Of a stretch of DNA of 64,000 nt, positions 1 to 8,626 are shown piece by piece (positions within the stretch are counted from its first letter, which is position 1; each line of letters begins with the position of its first letter). Source of the stretch: Bordetella genomosp. 9. GTDB lineage: Bacteria > Pseudomonadota > Gammaproteobacteria > Burkholderiales > Burkholderiaceae_B. A program made the position numbers and the translations under genes. The notes beneath the pieces were generated by a model that saw nothing but the letters and a program-made list of their open reading frames with translations, ran no database searches and was not told where the DNA came from. Location: assembly GCF_002119725.1 (NCBI RefSeq), contig NZ_CP021109.1, forward strand, positions 3,100,001-3,164,000, read 5' to 3'.

Positions 1-814
1 CGGCATTCAGGCCGGCGCTATGCTCGCGCAGCTCGTACAGGATTTCGTCCATCTCGAAGGCCGCCAGGATGGTTTCGACCAGCACGGTGGCCTTGATGGT
101 GCCCTGCGGGATTCCCAGCGCCTTTTGCGTGTGGACGAAAATGTCGTTCCACAGACGCGCCTCCAGATGGCTTTCCATCTTGGGCAGGTAGAAGTAGGGG
201 CCGCTGCCGCGCGCCAGCAGCTCCTTCGCGTTGTGGAAGAAGTACAGCGCGAAGTCGAAGATGCCGCCGGACACCCGCTTGCCGTCGACCGTGACGTGCT
301 TTTCATCCAGGTGCCAGCCGCGCGGGCGCACCAGCAGCACGGCCGTTTTTTCGTTCAACTGGTAGGTCTTGCCGCCCTGCTCCAGCCGGATCGTTCGCCG
401 CACCGCATCCATCAGGTTGATCTGGCCGGCGATCTGGTTGCGCCAGTTCGGGGTGTTCGAATCCTCGAAGTCCGTCATGTAGCTGTCGGCGCCCGAATTC
501 AGGGCGTTGATGACCATCTTGCGGTCCACCGGGCCAGTGATCTCGACCCGGCGGCACTGCAGGTCCGCCGGCAGCGGTGCGATGGTCCAGTCACCCTCGC
601 GGATATGGCGGGTTTCGGGCAGAAAATCCGGCTTCTCGCCGGTGTCCAGACGCTTGGCGCGCGCAGCCCGGGCCGCCAGCAGCTCTTGCCGACGCGCTTC
701 GAAGGTGCGATGCAGGTCGGCCACCAGGGCCAGGGCGTCGTGCGTCAGCACGGTTTCGAACCCAGGCTCGATGGGTGCGTCGATGGCGACGCCGGCGGGC
801 AGAGTGAGGCTCAT
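1..814 (-). CDS. aceB: Malate synthase A, N-terminal 271 codons (runs off the window)
   Basis: This gene encodes the glyoxylate-bypass enzyme that condenses acetyl-CoA and glyoxylate into malate in the cytoplasm. The visible N-terminal half has the family signatures [27 protein letters not shown] and [12 protein letters not shown], and it extends to a [16 protein letters not shown] segment, all typical of the short (about 530 residue) isoform A. The ATG at 814 gives a normal N-terminus. The C-terminal half with the catalytic Asp lies outside the window. A LysR-type regulator is divergently transcribed from 994, and the AT-rich gap between them probably holds the shared control region. Identification is firm; regulation by that LysR protein is inference. 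Confidence 0.95.
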   Translation of the reverse strand, partial: MSLTLPAGVAIDAPIEPGFETVLTHDALALVADLHRTFEARRQELLAARAARAKRLDTGEKPDFLPETRHIREGDWTIAPLPADLQCRRVEITGPVDRKMVINALNSGADSYMTDFEDSNTPNWRNQIAGQINLMDAVRRTIRLEQGGKTYQLNEKTAVLLVRPRGWHLDEKHVTVDGKRVSGGIFDFALYFFHNAKELLARGSGPYFYLPKMESHLEARLWNDIFVHTQKALGIPQGTIKATVLVETILAAFEMDEILYELREHSAGLNA

Positions 815-878
815 GGATGTCTCCGGAAAAAAACCTGTGAGCGCCAGTGTACGGAGAGGAGTTTGAATAAAAAAGGAT

Positions 879-913
879 ATAAAAGTAGATTCATCTTTTA
901 TTTTTTATAAAAG
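879..913. promoter_or_regulatory. AT-rich divergent control region with three alternating heptamers
   Basis: Between malate synthase and the LysR gene the base composition drops sharply to AT-rich. ATAAAAG at 879-885, CTTTTAT at 895-901 and ATAAAAG at 907-913 form two overlapping inverted repeats, with 9-nt and 5-nt spacers, that share the middle copy. The position suggests an operator and/or promoter for the divergent pair. This is seen by eye; function is inferred. Confidence 0.4.
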
Positions 914-993
914 CTGCAGTCCGCCCCAGGGGTTGGCCAGTTCGCCGGCGGTTGCGCCGGCGCCTGACCGGCGCCGCGGCGGTGCGCCCTGAC

Positions 994-1911
994 ATGGACC
1001 GGTTCAAGCAACTTCAAACCTTCGTCGACGTCGCGAGCCTGGGCAGCCTGTCGGCGGCAGCCCGCGCCGAAGGCGTCGCGCCCGCCATGATCGGCCGGCG
1101 GATCGACGCCCTCGAGTCCCGGCTGGGCGTGAAGCTATTGGTGCGGTCGACCCGCCGCATTTCCCTGACGGCCGAGGGCAGCGCCCTGCTCGAGGACGCC
1201 CAGCGCATCCTGCGCGACCTGAACGAATCGGAAAGCCTGGTCGCCCAGGGCAGCGCGCGTCCCACCGGCCTGCTCCGCGTCACCGCCCCGGCCGGGTTCG
1301 GGCGCCGCCACGTCGCCCCCCTGCTGCCCGGCTACGCCGAGCGCTATCCGGACGTCGGCGTCACCCTGGACCTCAGCGACCGCCTGGCCGACCTGATAGA
1401 GGAGCGCTACGACTGCGCCGTGCGCATCGGCGACCTGGGCAATTCCGGCATGGTGGCCGTGCGCCTGGCCGACAATCAGCGCGTCGTGGTGGCCGCTCCT
1501 GCCTATTTGCGCCGTCACGGCACGCCGCGCGTACCGGCGGACCTGGCGAACCACCATTGCCTGTCTTTCGGAAGCCAGGGCAACCAGCCGCGCGGATGGC
1601 TGTTCCGGGTGAACGGCCAGGTCGCGGCCTATCGCGTGTCGGGCCGGCTGGAATGCAGCGACGGCAGCGTGCTGCATCAGTGGACGCTGGCCGGATGCGG
1701 GCTGGCCTGGCGGTCGATGTGGGAGGTCCGGCAGGATCTGGAAAGCGGGCGCCTGGAGACGGTGCTGGACGAGTACCGCGCCCCACCCAATGGCATATAC
1801 GCGGTCCTGCCCGAACGCAAGCACATCCCGGCGCGCGTGCGGGCCTTCGTGGACATGCTGCGCGAAGCCTACGCCGACCCTGCGTACTGGGCCGCGCCCG
1901 CAATCGCGTGA
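994..1911 (+). CDS. LysR-family transcriptional regulator
   Basis: This is a 305-residue LysR-type regulator. Residues about 1-60 form the winged helix-turn-helix (MDRFKQLQTFVDVASLGSLS onward, with LESRLGVKLLVRSTRRISLT), followed by a periplasmic-binding-protein-like effector domain. An in-frame start 42 nt upstream exists, but the ATG at 994 begins exactly where LysR proteins normally start, so it was chosen. The effector domain resembles the CrgA/DsdC-like class that often acts on a neighbouring gene. It is divergent from malate synthase, which makes that gene the first candidate target. The effector is unknown. Confidence 0.9.
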   Translation: MDRFKQLQTFVDVASLGSLSAAARAEGVAPAMIGRRIDALESRLGVKLLVRSTRRISLTAEGSALLEDAQRILRDLNESESLVAQGSARPTGLLRVTAPAGFGRRHVAPLLPGYAERYPDVGVTLDLSDRLADLIEERYDCAVRIGDLGNSGMVAVRLADNQRVVVAAPAYLRRHGTPRVPADLANHHCLSFGSQGNQPRGWLFRVNGQVAAYRVSGRLECSDGSVLHQWTLAGCGLAWRSMWEVRQDLESGRLETVLDEYRAPPNGIYAVLPERKHIPARVRAFVDMLREAYADPAYWAAPAIA

Positions 1912-1998
1912 CCCTCGTTCAGCGGATTGCCACGCATGCCGCCCTACAATCCCCGGCATATCCGCCGACACTCCCCATCAACCACGCCGTCCGCAGTC

Positions 1999-3087
1999 AT
2001 GCGCCTGTTCTTTTGCCTTCTGCTCGCGCTCTGCGCGGCCGCGCCGGTCCGGGCGCAGGACACGAACGGTCCCCCGCGCATCGGCGCGCCGCCGTGGCAA
2101 GCCCTGCAATTGGGCCCATCCGCGCGCCCATACCCCTTCCCGGTCTACGCCAGCCGCGCATTGACCGCCGGCAAACTGAAGGACATCCGGCATGTCGTCG
2201 TCATCGTGCATGGGACGCAGCGAGATGCCGACCGCTATTACGAAACGGCGGCAGGGCTGCTATGGCTGACCCCCGCTGCGCTGGGCGATACGCTGGTCAT
2301 GGCGCCCAAGTTTCCCGGCACTCTGGATCGCGGCTTCGAACAGATGCCGGCGTGGTACCGCCAGCGCTGGATTTCCGGCGGCGAAAGCGTGAAGGCGCCG
2401 GGACGCGCGGCCCCCATCGGATCGTTCGATGTCCTTACCGACCTGCTGCACTGGCTGACGGACCGCCGCATGATGCCGGAGCTGCGCGATATCGTGCTGG
2501 CCGGGCACTCCGCGGGCGGGCAGATGATCCAGCGCTACGCCGTCCTGAACGACATCGACGAAAGCCTGGCCGGGCGGGGCGTGACCCTGCGCTACGTCAT
2601 CGCCAACCCCTCTTCCTACCTTTACTTCACAAAGGACCGGCCGCGGGCGGGTGGCGGCTTCGGTCCCTACAATCCCGGCCTGTGTCCCGACTTCAATGAT
2701 TACCGCTACGGGCTGGATCGCTTGCCGCAGGAATGGCGCATAAAGAATCCGGCCCGGCTCGCGTCCCGCTACGCCGGCCGAAACGTCACCTATCTGTTGG
2801 GCGATGCGGACACCGACCCCGAAACCCGCTCGCTGGACAAGCACTGCGCGGCGGAGGCGCAGGGCGCCACGCGGCTGGCCCGTGGACGCGCCTACCTGCG
2901 TTACGAAGCCTGGCTGCCGGACCTGGCTCACAACCGGCACGACGCGCACGAAGTCGTGGGCATCGGGCATAGCGAGGGCGGCATTTTCGGCTCGGTATGC
3001 GGCGCGCGCGCCCTGCTCGGCCCGCGGGCGGTGCCGCCGCCCGGCGCCGCGGCGTGCGTCGCGCCGCGGCTCGATACGGCGCGCTGA
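1999..3087 (+). CDS. Secreted alpha/beta hydrolase
   Basis: This is a 362-residue protein with a clear Sec signal peptide (MRLFFCLLLALCAAAPVRAQ). The mature part shows an alpha/beta-hydrolase fold: VVVIVHG oxyanion-hole strand near residue 60 and the nucleophile elbow GHSAGG near residue 170. A C-terminal stretch with HNRHDAHEV and GIGHSEGG could supply the catalytic His. The ATG at 1999 was preferred over one 72 nt upstream because it starts at the signal peptide. Similar secreted hydrolases act on esters or lipids, but the substrate cannot be told here. It follows the LysR gene by about 90 nt on the same strand. Confidence 0.8.
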   Translation: MRLFFCLLLALCAAAPVRAQDTNGPPRIGAPPWQALQLGPSARPYPFPVYASRALTAGKLKDIRHVVVIVHGTQRDADRYYETAAGLLWLTPAALGDTLVMAPKFPGTLDRGFEQMPAWYRQRWISGGESVKAPGRAAPIGSFDVLTDLLHWLTDRRMMPELRDIVLAGHSAGGQMIQRYAVLNDIDESLAGRGVTLRYVIANPSSYLYFTKDRPRAGGGFGPYNPGLCPDFNDYRYGLDRLPQEWRIKNPARLASRYAGRNVTYLLGDADTDPETRSLDKHCAAEAQGATRLARGRAYLRYEAWLPDLAHNRHDAHEVVGIGHSEGGIFGSVCGARALLGPRAVPPPGAAACVAPRLDTAR

Positions 3088-3269
3088 GCCGCCCGCCGCC
3101 CGCGCCGCCGGCAAGGCGGCCATGATGTTGCGGCCCTGCCGGCGCCAGGGGGAGTGACAGCGCCGGCGCCGCCGTGCAGATAGCCGGGGGCCTGCCGCCG
3201 CTGTTATCGTATCGGCTTCGTCAGACCGCCCGGGGCGCCAGCGCCGGACTCCTAAGCAGGTTCATCATC

Positions 3270-3815
3270 ATGTCGCTCGAAGAACACTACACCGCCATCC
3301 TGAAACAACTGGGCGAGGACCCGACTCGGGAAGGCTTGCGCGACACGCCCTTGCGGGCCGCCAAGGCCATGCGGTATTTGTGCCGGGGCTACGAACAGAA
3401 TCTGGAGGAGATCGTCAACGGCGCGCTGTTCACGTCCGACACCAAGGAAATCGTCCTGGTCAAGAATATCGAGCTGTATTCGCTCTGCGAGCACCACATC
3501 CTGCCCTTCATCGGCAAGGCGCACGTGGCCTACCTGCCCAATGGCAAAGTGCTCGGATTGTCCAAAGTGGCGCGCATCGTCGATATGTACGCCCGGCGCC
3601 TGCAGATCCAGGAGAATCTCAGCCGGCAGATCGCCGAAGCCATTCAGTCCGTCACGGGTGCGGCAGGCGTGGCGGTCGTCATCGAGGCGCAGCACATGTG
3701 CATGATGATGCGGGGCGTCGAAAAACAGAACTCGTCCATGGTGACGTCGGTCATGCTGGGCGAGTTCCACGAAAACGCCGCCACACGGGCGGAGTTCATG
3801 AACCTGATCCGCTAA
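3270..3815 (+). CDS. folE: GTP cyclohydrolase I
   Basis: This enzyme converts GTP to 7,8-dihydroneopterin triphosphate, the first step of tetrahydrofolate (or pterin) synthesis. The 181-residue length is typical. The zinc-binding [10 protein letters not shown] motif (about residue 72), the [20 protein letters not shown] signature and the second zinc Cys in HMCMMMRG are all present. The ATG at 3270 gives the usual N-terminus; an in-frame start 96 nt upstream would add an unrelated extension. It stands alone and converges on the beta-glucosidase gene. Confidence 0.96.
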   Translation: MSLEEHYTAILKQLGEDPTREGLRDTPLRAAKAMRYLCRGYEQNLEEIVNGALFTSDTKEIVLVKNIELYSLCEHHILPFIGKAHVAYLPNGKVLGLSKVARIVDMYARRLQIQENLSRQIAEAIQSVTGAAGVAVVIEAQHMCMMMRGVEKQNSSMVTSVMLGEFHENAATRAEFMNLIR

Positions 3816-3824
3816 GGCATGCCA

Positions 3825-3877
3825 GGGCGGCGCGGCGGGCGTTGCCGCCCGTCCTCCAGACCCGGCCCCGGGCCGGG
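3825..3877. terminator. Two GC hairpins between convergent genes
   Basis: GGGCGGC (3825-3831) pairs with GCCGCCC (3844-3850), and CCCGGCC (3861-3867) pairs with GGCCGGG (3871-3877). They sit between the convergent ends of folE and the beta-glucosidase gene. There is no T-tract, so intrinsic termination is uncertain. Confidence 0.35.
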
Positions 3878-3885
3878 CGCACCTG

Positions 3886-6207
3886 CTACCGCAACGTGAA
3901 GCTGGCCTGCTTGACGTCCTGCGAGTCCAGCCCGACGTACACGTTGAACAGGCCCGGCTCGGCGCCGTAGCGCAGTTGCGCATTGAAGAAGCTCAGGTCG
4001 TTTTCGTCGATATCGAATACCACCTTGCGCGACTCCCCCGCCTTCAGCGCAATCTTCTGGAAGTGCTTGAGCTCCTTTACGGGGCGGCTGATGGAAGCGA
4101 CAGGGTCCTGGATGTAAAGCTGCACCACGGTGGCGCCATCGCGGTCCCCGGTGTTGCGCACGGTCACGCTGGCCTGCACCTTGCCGCCGCGCGGCATGGT
4201 GGGCGCGGACAGCGTCACGTCCGACACGCTGAAAGTCGTATAGCTGAGGCCGTAGCCGAATGGGAAGAGCGGTCCGTTCGGCGCGTCGAAATAGCGCGAC
4301 GTGTATTTGTCGGGATGTTCCGGGTCGAAGGGCCGCCCGGTGTTCAGATGGTTGTAGTAAAGCGGGATCTGCCCCACGGAACGCGGAAAGGTCATGGGCA
4401 GCTTGCCGGACGGGTTGTAGTCGCCGAAAAGCACGTCGGCGATGGCGTTGCCGCCTTCCGTTCCGGCGAACCAGGTTTCCAGCATGGCGTCCGCATTTTC
4501 GTTTTCCCAGACCAGCGAAAGCGGCCGGCCGTTCATCAGCACCACGACCAGCGGTTTGCCCGCGGCCTTCAGGGCCTTCAACAAGCGCGCCTGGCTTTCG
4601 GGGATGACGATATCCGTCCGGCTGGACGCCTCGTGCGCCATGCCCTGCGATTCGCCCACCACGGCCACGACCACGTCGGCCTGGCGCGCCGCCTGCACCG
4701 CTTCCTCGATCAGCTGCTGCGGGGGCCGGGGATCGACCTCGACGTCCTGCTCGTACAGGTTCAGGTATTTGACGATTTCCGGATCGTCGGTGACGTTCGC
4801 CCCCTTGGCATAAAGCAGGCTGGCCTTGCCGGCGACCGCATCGGCGATGCCCTGGTAGACCGACACGGCCTGCTCCGGCCGTCCCGCCGCCGACCAGTTG
4901 CCCATGACGTCGCGCTGGCTCTTGGCGAGCGGCCCGACCACCGCGATGGCGCCCTGCTTCTTCAACGGCAGCACCTTCCCCTCGTTCTTCAGCAGGACCA
5001 GGCTTTCGCGCGCAACCTCGCGGGCATCGGCGCGATGCAGGCGGCTTTCGGCATTGACGTCCGGCGGATCGTTTTCCGGCGGACCGATATGGCGATACGC
5101 ATCGCGGAACAGGCCCAGGTCGTACTTGACGCGCAGCACATCCCGCGCGGCGCGATCGATGTCCGCGACAGATATGCGCCCTTCGTCCAGCAGCGGACGC
5201 AGGTTTTCGCCGTAGATGCTGTCGCTCATGCTCATGTCGGCGCCCGCCGTGATCGCGAGCCTGGCCGCGTCGCGGCCGTCCGCCGCCACGCCGTGCCTGA
5301 TCATTTCCAGGATGGCGCCGTGATCGCTGATGGTGATGCCCTTGAAGCCCCACTGCTTGCGCAACACGTCCTGCAGCAGCCACTTGTCCGCTGTCGCCGG
5401 CACGCCGTTCAACGCGTTCAGCGCGATCATGACGCCCGCCGCGCCCGCGTCCAGGGCGGCCTTGTAAGGCGGCAGATAATCCTGGTACAGGCGCTGCAGA
5501 CTCATGTCCACACTGTTGTAGTCGCGGCCGCCTTCGATGGCGCCATAGGCGGCGAAGTGCTTGACCACCGCCAGGATGCTCCCCGGCGCGGTCGGATCAT
5601 CGCCTTGATAGGCCTTGACCAGTTCGGCGCCCATGCGCGAGGTCAGGTAGGTGTCTTCGCCGAAGCCCTCCGAATTGCGGCCCCAGCGCGGATCGCGCGA
5701 GATATCGACCATGGGCGACCAGGTCACGTCCAGGCCGTCGGCGCTGGCTTCGATGGCGGAAATGCGCCCCACTTTGCGGATGGCGTCCAGGTTCCAGGTG
5801 GAGGCCAGGCCAAGGCCGATGGGGAAGATCGTACGCTGGCCATGGATCACGTCATAGGCGAAGAACAGGGGTATCTTCAGGCGGCTTTGCATGGCCGCGT
5901 CCTGCAGCACGCGGATGTCCTTGGGTGTGACCGTATTGAAGATGGCGCCCACCTTGCCGTCGCGGATCTCGGCGATGAGGCGCGGCTTGTCGGGGTTCGC
6001 GCCGGCGGGCACGCTCAGCAAGCGGAGCTGGCCGATTTTTTCGTCGACCGTCATGCGCTTCATCAGGTCGTCGATGAACGCTTCCCTTTCGGCATGTTCG
6101 CGCATCAACGTCGGCGGCGCCGCGGGAGCGCCCGTTTGGCCGAATGCCGGGGCGCCGGCCAGCGCGATCAGCAAGGGAAACGTCAAACGGAGCTTTTTCA
6201 TGCGCAT
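3886..6207 (-). CDS. bglX: Periplasmic beta-glucosidase, GH3 family (BglX-like)
   Basis: This 773-residue glycoside hydrolase family 3 enzyme should remove terminal beta-D-glucosyl residues from oligosaccharides in the periplasm. A signal peptide (MRMKKLRLTFPLLIALAGAPAFGQ) is followed by the GH3 N-terminal barrel (KHFAAYGA near residue 220, and ITISDHGAI containing the nucleophile Asp). The GH3 C-terminal domain (ALVLLKNEG-type segment, VVVGES) and a C-terminal fibronectin type III-like domain complete the architecture of E. coli BglX. The ATG at 6207 was chosen because it opens the signal peptide. No transporter or regulator for sugars is adjacent. Confidence 0.93.
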   Translation of the reverse strand: MRMKKLRLTFPLLIALAGAPAFGQTGAPAAPPTLMREHAEREAFIDDLMKRMTVDEKIGQLRLLSVPAGANPDKPRLIAEIRDGKVGAIFNTVTPKDIRVLQDAAMQSRLKIPLFFAYDVIHGQRTIFPIGLGLASTWNLDAIRKVGRISAIEASADGLDVTWSPMVDISRDPRWGRNSEGFGEDTYLTSRMGAELVKAYQGDDPTAPGSILAVVKHFAAYGAIEGGRDYNSVDMSLQRLYQDYLPPYKAALDAGAAGVMIALNALNGVPATADKWLLQDVLRKQWGFKGITISDHGAILEMIRHGVAADGRDAARLAITAGADMSMSDSIYGENLRPLLDEGRISVADIDRAARDVLRVKYDLGLFRDAYRHIGPPENDPPDVNAESRLHRADAREVARESLVLLKNEGKVLPLKKQGAIAVVGPLAKSQRDVMGNWSAAGRPEQAVSVYQGIADAVAGKASLLYAKGANVTDDPEIVKYLNLYEQDVEVDPRPPQQLIEEAVQAARQADVVVAVVGESQGMAHEASSRTDIVIPESQARLLKALKAAGKPLVVVLMNGRPLSLVWENENADAMLETWFAGTEGGNAIADVLFGDYNPSGKLPMTFPRSVGQIPLYYNHLNTGRPFDPEHPDKYTSRYFDAPNGPLFPFGYGLSYTTFSVSDVTLSAPTMPRGGKVQASVTVRNTGDRDGATVVQLYIQDPVASISRPVKELKHFQKIALKAGESRKVVFDIDENDLSFFNAQLRYGAEPGLFNVYVGLDSQDVKQASFTLR

Positions 6208-6318
6208 GCGTGGGGCCTCTCGTCGATTGGAGGCGCAAGTTTGCCATAGGGAGAAGCCAGCGCCGCCGCGCGAGGCCGCAATCACCCGGCGCCGGGCCGG
6301 CCATGGGCCGGGCCGCCG

Positions 6319-6753
6319 CTACAGCCGCGACAGCGTCAAAGGATCGGCCTGGCCCTGGAAAAACCGGTCCAGGCATTCGCGGAAAATGGTTTCTTCCGGG
6401 GCGGCCCAGGTGAACAGCGTCAGGCAGGATCGGAACTTGACCGCGTCGGTGGGACCGAAGATGTCCGCGGCAGTGCCGGCCGGCGCCCGCGCCACCAGCG
6501 AGCAGGCGTGACGCAGGCGCTCGCCCAGGACAGGATGCCTCAAATACGCCCGCGCCTCGTCCAGGCATGAGATCCCGTAGCGGCGCGCCATCTCGCTGCG
6601 GCCCAGCCCCTGGATCTGCGGAAAAACGAACCACATCCAGTGGCTGCGTTTCCGGCCCTCGGCGAGCTCGCGGCAGACGGCGTCGAACACGGGATCCTGC
6701 GCCTGCACGAAGCGCTGCAGGCCATAAGGGTCGTTCAGCTCGCCGGTTTCCAT
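6319..6753 (-). CDS. DUF1810 family protein
   Basis: This 144-residue cytoplasmic protein belongs to the DUF1810 family: DPYGLQRFVQAQDPVFD, a WMWFVFPQ core and FGPTDAVKFRSCLTLF are its hallmarks. The molecular function of the family is not established. Its ATG at 6753 lies 19 nt inside the end of the Nudix gene upstream on the same strand, so the two are probably translationally coupled. That arrangement suggests a shared role in nucleotide-sugar or ADP-ribose metabolism, but this is inference. Confidence 0.88.
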   Translation of the reverse strand: METGELNDPYGLQRFVQAQDPVFDAVCRELAEGRKRSHWMWFVFPQIQGLGRSEMARRYGISCLDEARAYLRHPVLGERLRHACSLVARAPAGTAADIFGPTDAVKFRSCLTLFTWAAPEETIFRECLDRFFQGQADPLTLSRL

Positions 6754-7328
6754 GTCAGCTCCCATGCGCCGCTCAGCACATTGCGCAACCACAGCGTGCA
6801 GGCGAGCGTCTTGGAATCGGTGACTTCTCCATCGCGGCAGGCGGCATACAGGTCTTCGACCGCCATGGGATGCAGGTCGACGAACTCGTCGGCATCCGTG
6901 CGCGCCTGCCCGGCAACCAAGCCGCGCGCGAAGAAGATATGAATGATTTCCGTGGAATACGCGATGGCCACGTGCATGGCGCCCGCGTGCGCCCACTCGC
7001 CACCGTTGTAGCCGGTTTCCTCCAGCAGTTCACGCTGTCCGCATTCCAGCGGGTCTTCGCCCGGGTCCAGCTTGCCGGCCGGAAATTCCAGCATGACGCG
7101 GCCGATTGGATAGCGGTACTGCCGCACCATCAGGACGCGGCCGTCGTCCAGCATCGGCACGACCACAACAGCGCCGGGATGAACGATGTATTCGCGGGTC
7201 GAAGTATGCCCGTTGGGCAACAGCACGGTGTCGCGGCGCGCGCGCAGAAAGCTGCCCTCGAACAGGGTTTCCTGCTTGAGCGGTTTTTCAACGAGATGAG
7301 CGTCGGGTTGTGTATCCACGGATTCCAT
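6735..7328 (-). CDS. nudF: Nudix hydrolase, ADP-ribose pyrophosphatase type
   Basis: This 197-residue Nudix enzyme probably cleaves ADP-ribose (or ADP-sugars) to AMP and ribose 5-phosphate. The full Nudix box is visible: GKLDPGEDP followed by RELLEETGY, matching Gx5Ex7REUxEExGU, near residues 95-117. The N-terminal half (VRQYRYPIG, LEFPAGKLD) is typical of the NudF/ADPRase subgroup. The ATG at 7328 is the first natural start. It overlaps the DUF1810 gene downstream by 19 nt. The 170-nt gap to the divergent Bug gene carries two palindromes. Confidence 0.9.
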   Translation of the reverse strand: MESVDTQPDAHLVEKPLKQETLFEGSFLRARRDTVLLPNGHTSTREYIVHPGAVVVVPMLDDGRVLMVRQYRYPIGRVMLEFPAGKLDPGEDPLECGQRELLEETGYNGGEWAHAGAMHVAIAYSTEIIHIFFARGLVAGQARTDADEFVDLHPMAVEDLYAACRDGEVTDSKTLACTLWLRNVLSGAWELTWKPAS

Positions 7329-7336
7329 CCGGAGCG

Positions 7337-7362
7337 TAAAGGGTCCTTTAACTGTACCAGTT
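7337..7362. promoter_or_regulatory. Twin palindromes between nudF and the Bug gene
   Basis: TAAAGG-GT-CCTTTA (7337-7350) abuts AACTG-TAC-CAGTT (7350-7362). Both are perfect inverted repeats just upstream of the nudF start, in a divergent intergenic gap. They are candidate operators or part of the nudF promoter. Confidence 0.35.
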
Positions 7363-7499
7363 GCGAAAGATCGCCGGAGCGTATGATCGGAAGGCCCGCC
7401 TGCGCGGCGGGCAACGCGTATTGCGTGCCGCCGCACCGGCCCGACGGCCTTGCGGCTTGCGTCAAGCGCAGACGCCATATGACACGACAAGGAGGAGAC

Positions 7500-8570
7500 A
7501 TGACCACGGCACTCACCACCGCTACGGCAGCGCATGGCAGGCCCGGAAAGCATGACGCCGCGCCCGGCACGCGCCTCGGCAGGGACGACGCAACCCGGCG
7601 ACCCGGAAACGGCCTCAAACGCACGCTCGCGGCACTGGTGGCGCTTGTCGCCAGCGCCACGATGGCGTCCCCCGCCACCGCGGCGTATCCCGACAAACCT
7701 GTCAAGGTCGTGGTGGCATTCACCGCCGGCGGCACCACGGATATCCTGACGCGCGCCATCGCCAACAAGCTGGCGGAGTCGCTCAAGCAGTCCTTCATCG
7801 TGGAAAACCGCCCCGGCGCGGGCGGCAACATCGGCACGGAATACGTGGTGCGCGCGCCGGCGGACGGCTATACCCTGCTGGCGGATTCGGTCGGCCCCAT
7901 CGCCGTGAACAGCAGCCTGAACAAGCTCGACTACGATCCGCTGGCCGATCTGGTGCCCGTGGTGCAATTCGCCGACGTGCCCAACGTGCTGGTGGTGCCG
8001 CCGGAAGCGCCCGTGCACAACGTCGCGGAGTTCGTGTCCTACGCGAAGGCGCACTCCGGGAAACTGAATTACAGCTCGACGGGCATCGGCACGTCGTCGC
8101 ACCTGGCCAGCTACCTGCTGATGCAGAAGATCGGCGTGCAGGCCACGCACATCCCGTACAAGGGTGCCGACGCGCTGAACGACCTGCTCAGCGGCAGGGT
8201 GCAGTTCATGTTCGCGACCATTCCCTCGGTGATCGGCCAGATCAAGGCGGGCAAGCTGCGCGCCATCGCGGTCAGCAGCCGCAACCGCTCAGCGTCCATG
8301 CCGGAAATCCCGACCATCGCGGAAAGCGGCTTTCCCGGTTTCGAGGCCGGATCCTGGTTCGGCATGTTCGCACCCAAGGGAACCCCGGCCGACATCGTGG
8401 CGACGCTGAACCGTGCGGTGAACGAGGCGCTGCCCAGCCTGAAGGACAAGATGACGGCCGAAGGCGCCGACCCTGTCGGCGGCACGCCGCAGGCCTTCGG
8501 CGAATTCACGCGCAGGGAGCAGCAGAAGTGGAGCGCGCTGGTCAAGCAAATGGGCGCCAAGGCGGAATAG
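7500..8570 (+). CDS. Bug/TctC-family periplasmic solute receptor
   Basis: This is a 356-residue tripartite tricarboxylate-type extracytoplasmic receptor (Bug family), the kind that binds carboxylates and is greatly expanded in Bordetella and relatives. An unusually long n-region of about 38 residues precedes the hydrophobic signal core (LAALVALVASATMASPATAA). The family start YPDKPVKVVVAFTAGGTTDI follows, then ENRPGAGGNIG and HIPYKGADALNDLLSG. The ATG at 7500 has a strong GGAGGAG site 7 nt upstream, which supports the long N-terminus. No TctAB membrane partners are nearby, so it is an orphan. The ligand is unknown. Confidence 0.9.
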   Translation: MTTALTTATAAHGRPGKHDAAPGTRLGRDDATRRPGNGLKRTLAALVALVASATMASPATAAYPDKPVKVVVAFTAGGTTDILTRAIANKLAESLKQSFIVENRPGAGGNIGTEYVVRAPADGYTLLADSVGPIAVNSSLNKLDYDPLADLVPVVQFADVPNVLVVPPEAPVHNVAEFVSYAKAHSGKLNYSSTGIGTSSHLASYLLMQKIGVQATHIPYKGADALNDLLSGRVQFMFATIPSVIGQIKAGKLRAIAVSSRNRSASMPEIPTIAESGFPGFEAGSWFGMFAPKGTPADIVATLNRAVNEALPSLKDKMTAEGADPVGGTPQAFGEFTRREQQKWSALVKQMGAKAE

Positions 8571-8598
8571 GCCTTGAGGTGCCGGCCTTGAGGTGCCG
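8571..8598. repeat. Tandem 14-bp direct repeat
   Basis: GCCTTGAGGTGCCG occurs twice back to back, immediately after the Bug stop codon and in the short gap to the convergent permease gene. There are two copies only, so it looks like a local duplication. Confidence 0.6.
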
Positions 8599-8626
8599 GC
8601 CGCCGCGATGCGCGCCGCGGCGCCTG

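Noticed and set aside
3976..6249. 757-codon open frame on the plus strand, antisense to the beta-glucosidase
   Set aside because: Its translation is Arg/His/Val/Gly-biased with no domain, and the minus strand carries a complete GH3 enzyme. It is a shadow of GC-rich codon use.
6735..8150. Possible N-terminal extension of the Nudix protein to 471 residues
   Set aside because: The extension runs antisense into the Bug gene and has no domain; the natural ATG is at 7328.
8571..8598. Tandem repeat as the start of a CRISPR array
   Set aside because: There are only two contiguous copies without spacers, and no cas genes occur in the window.
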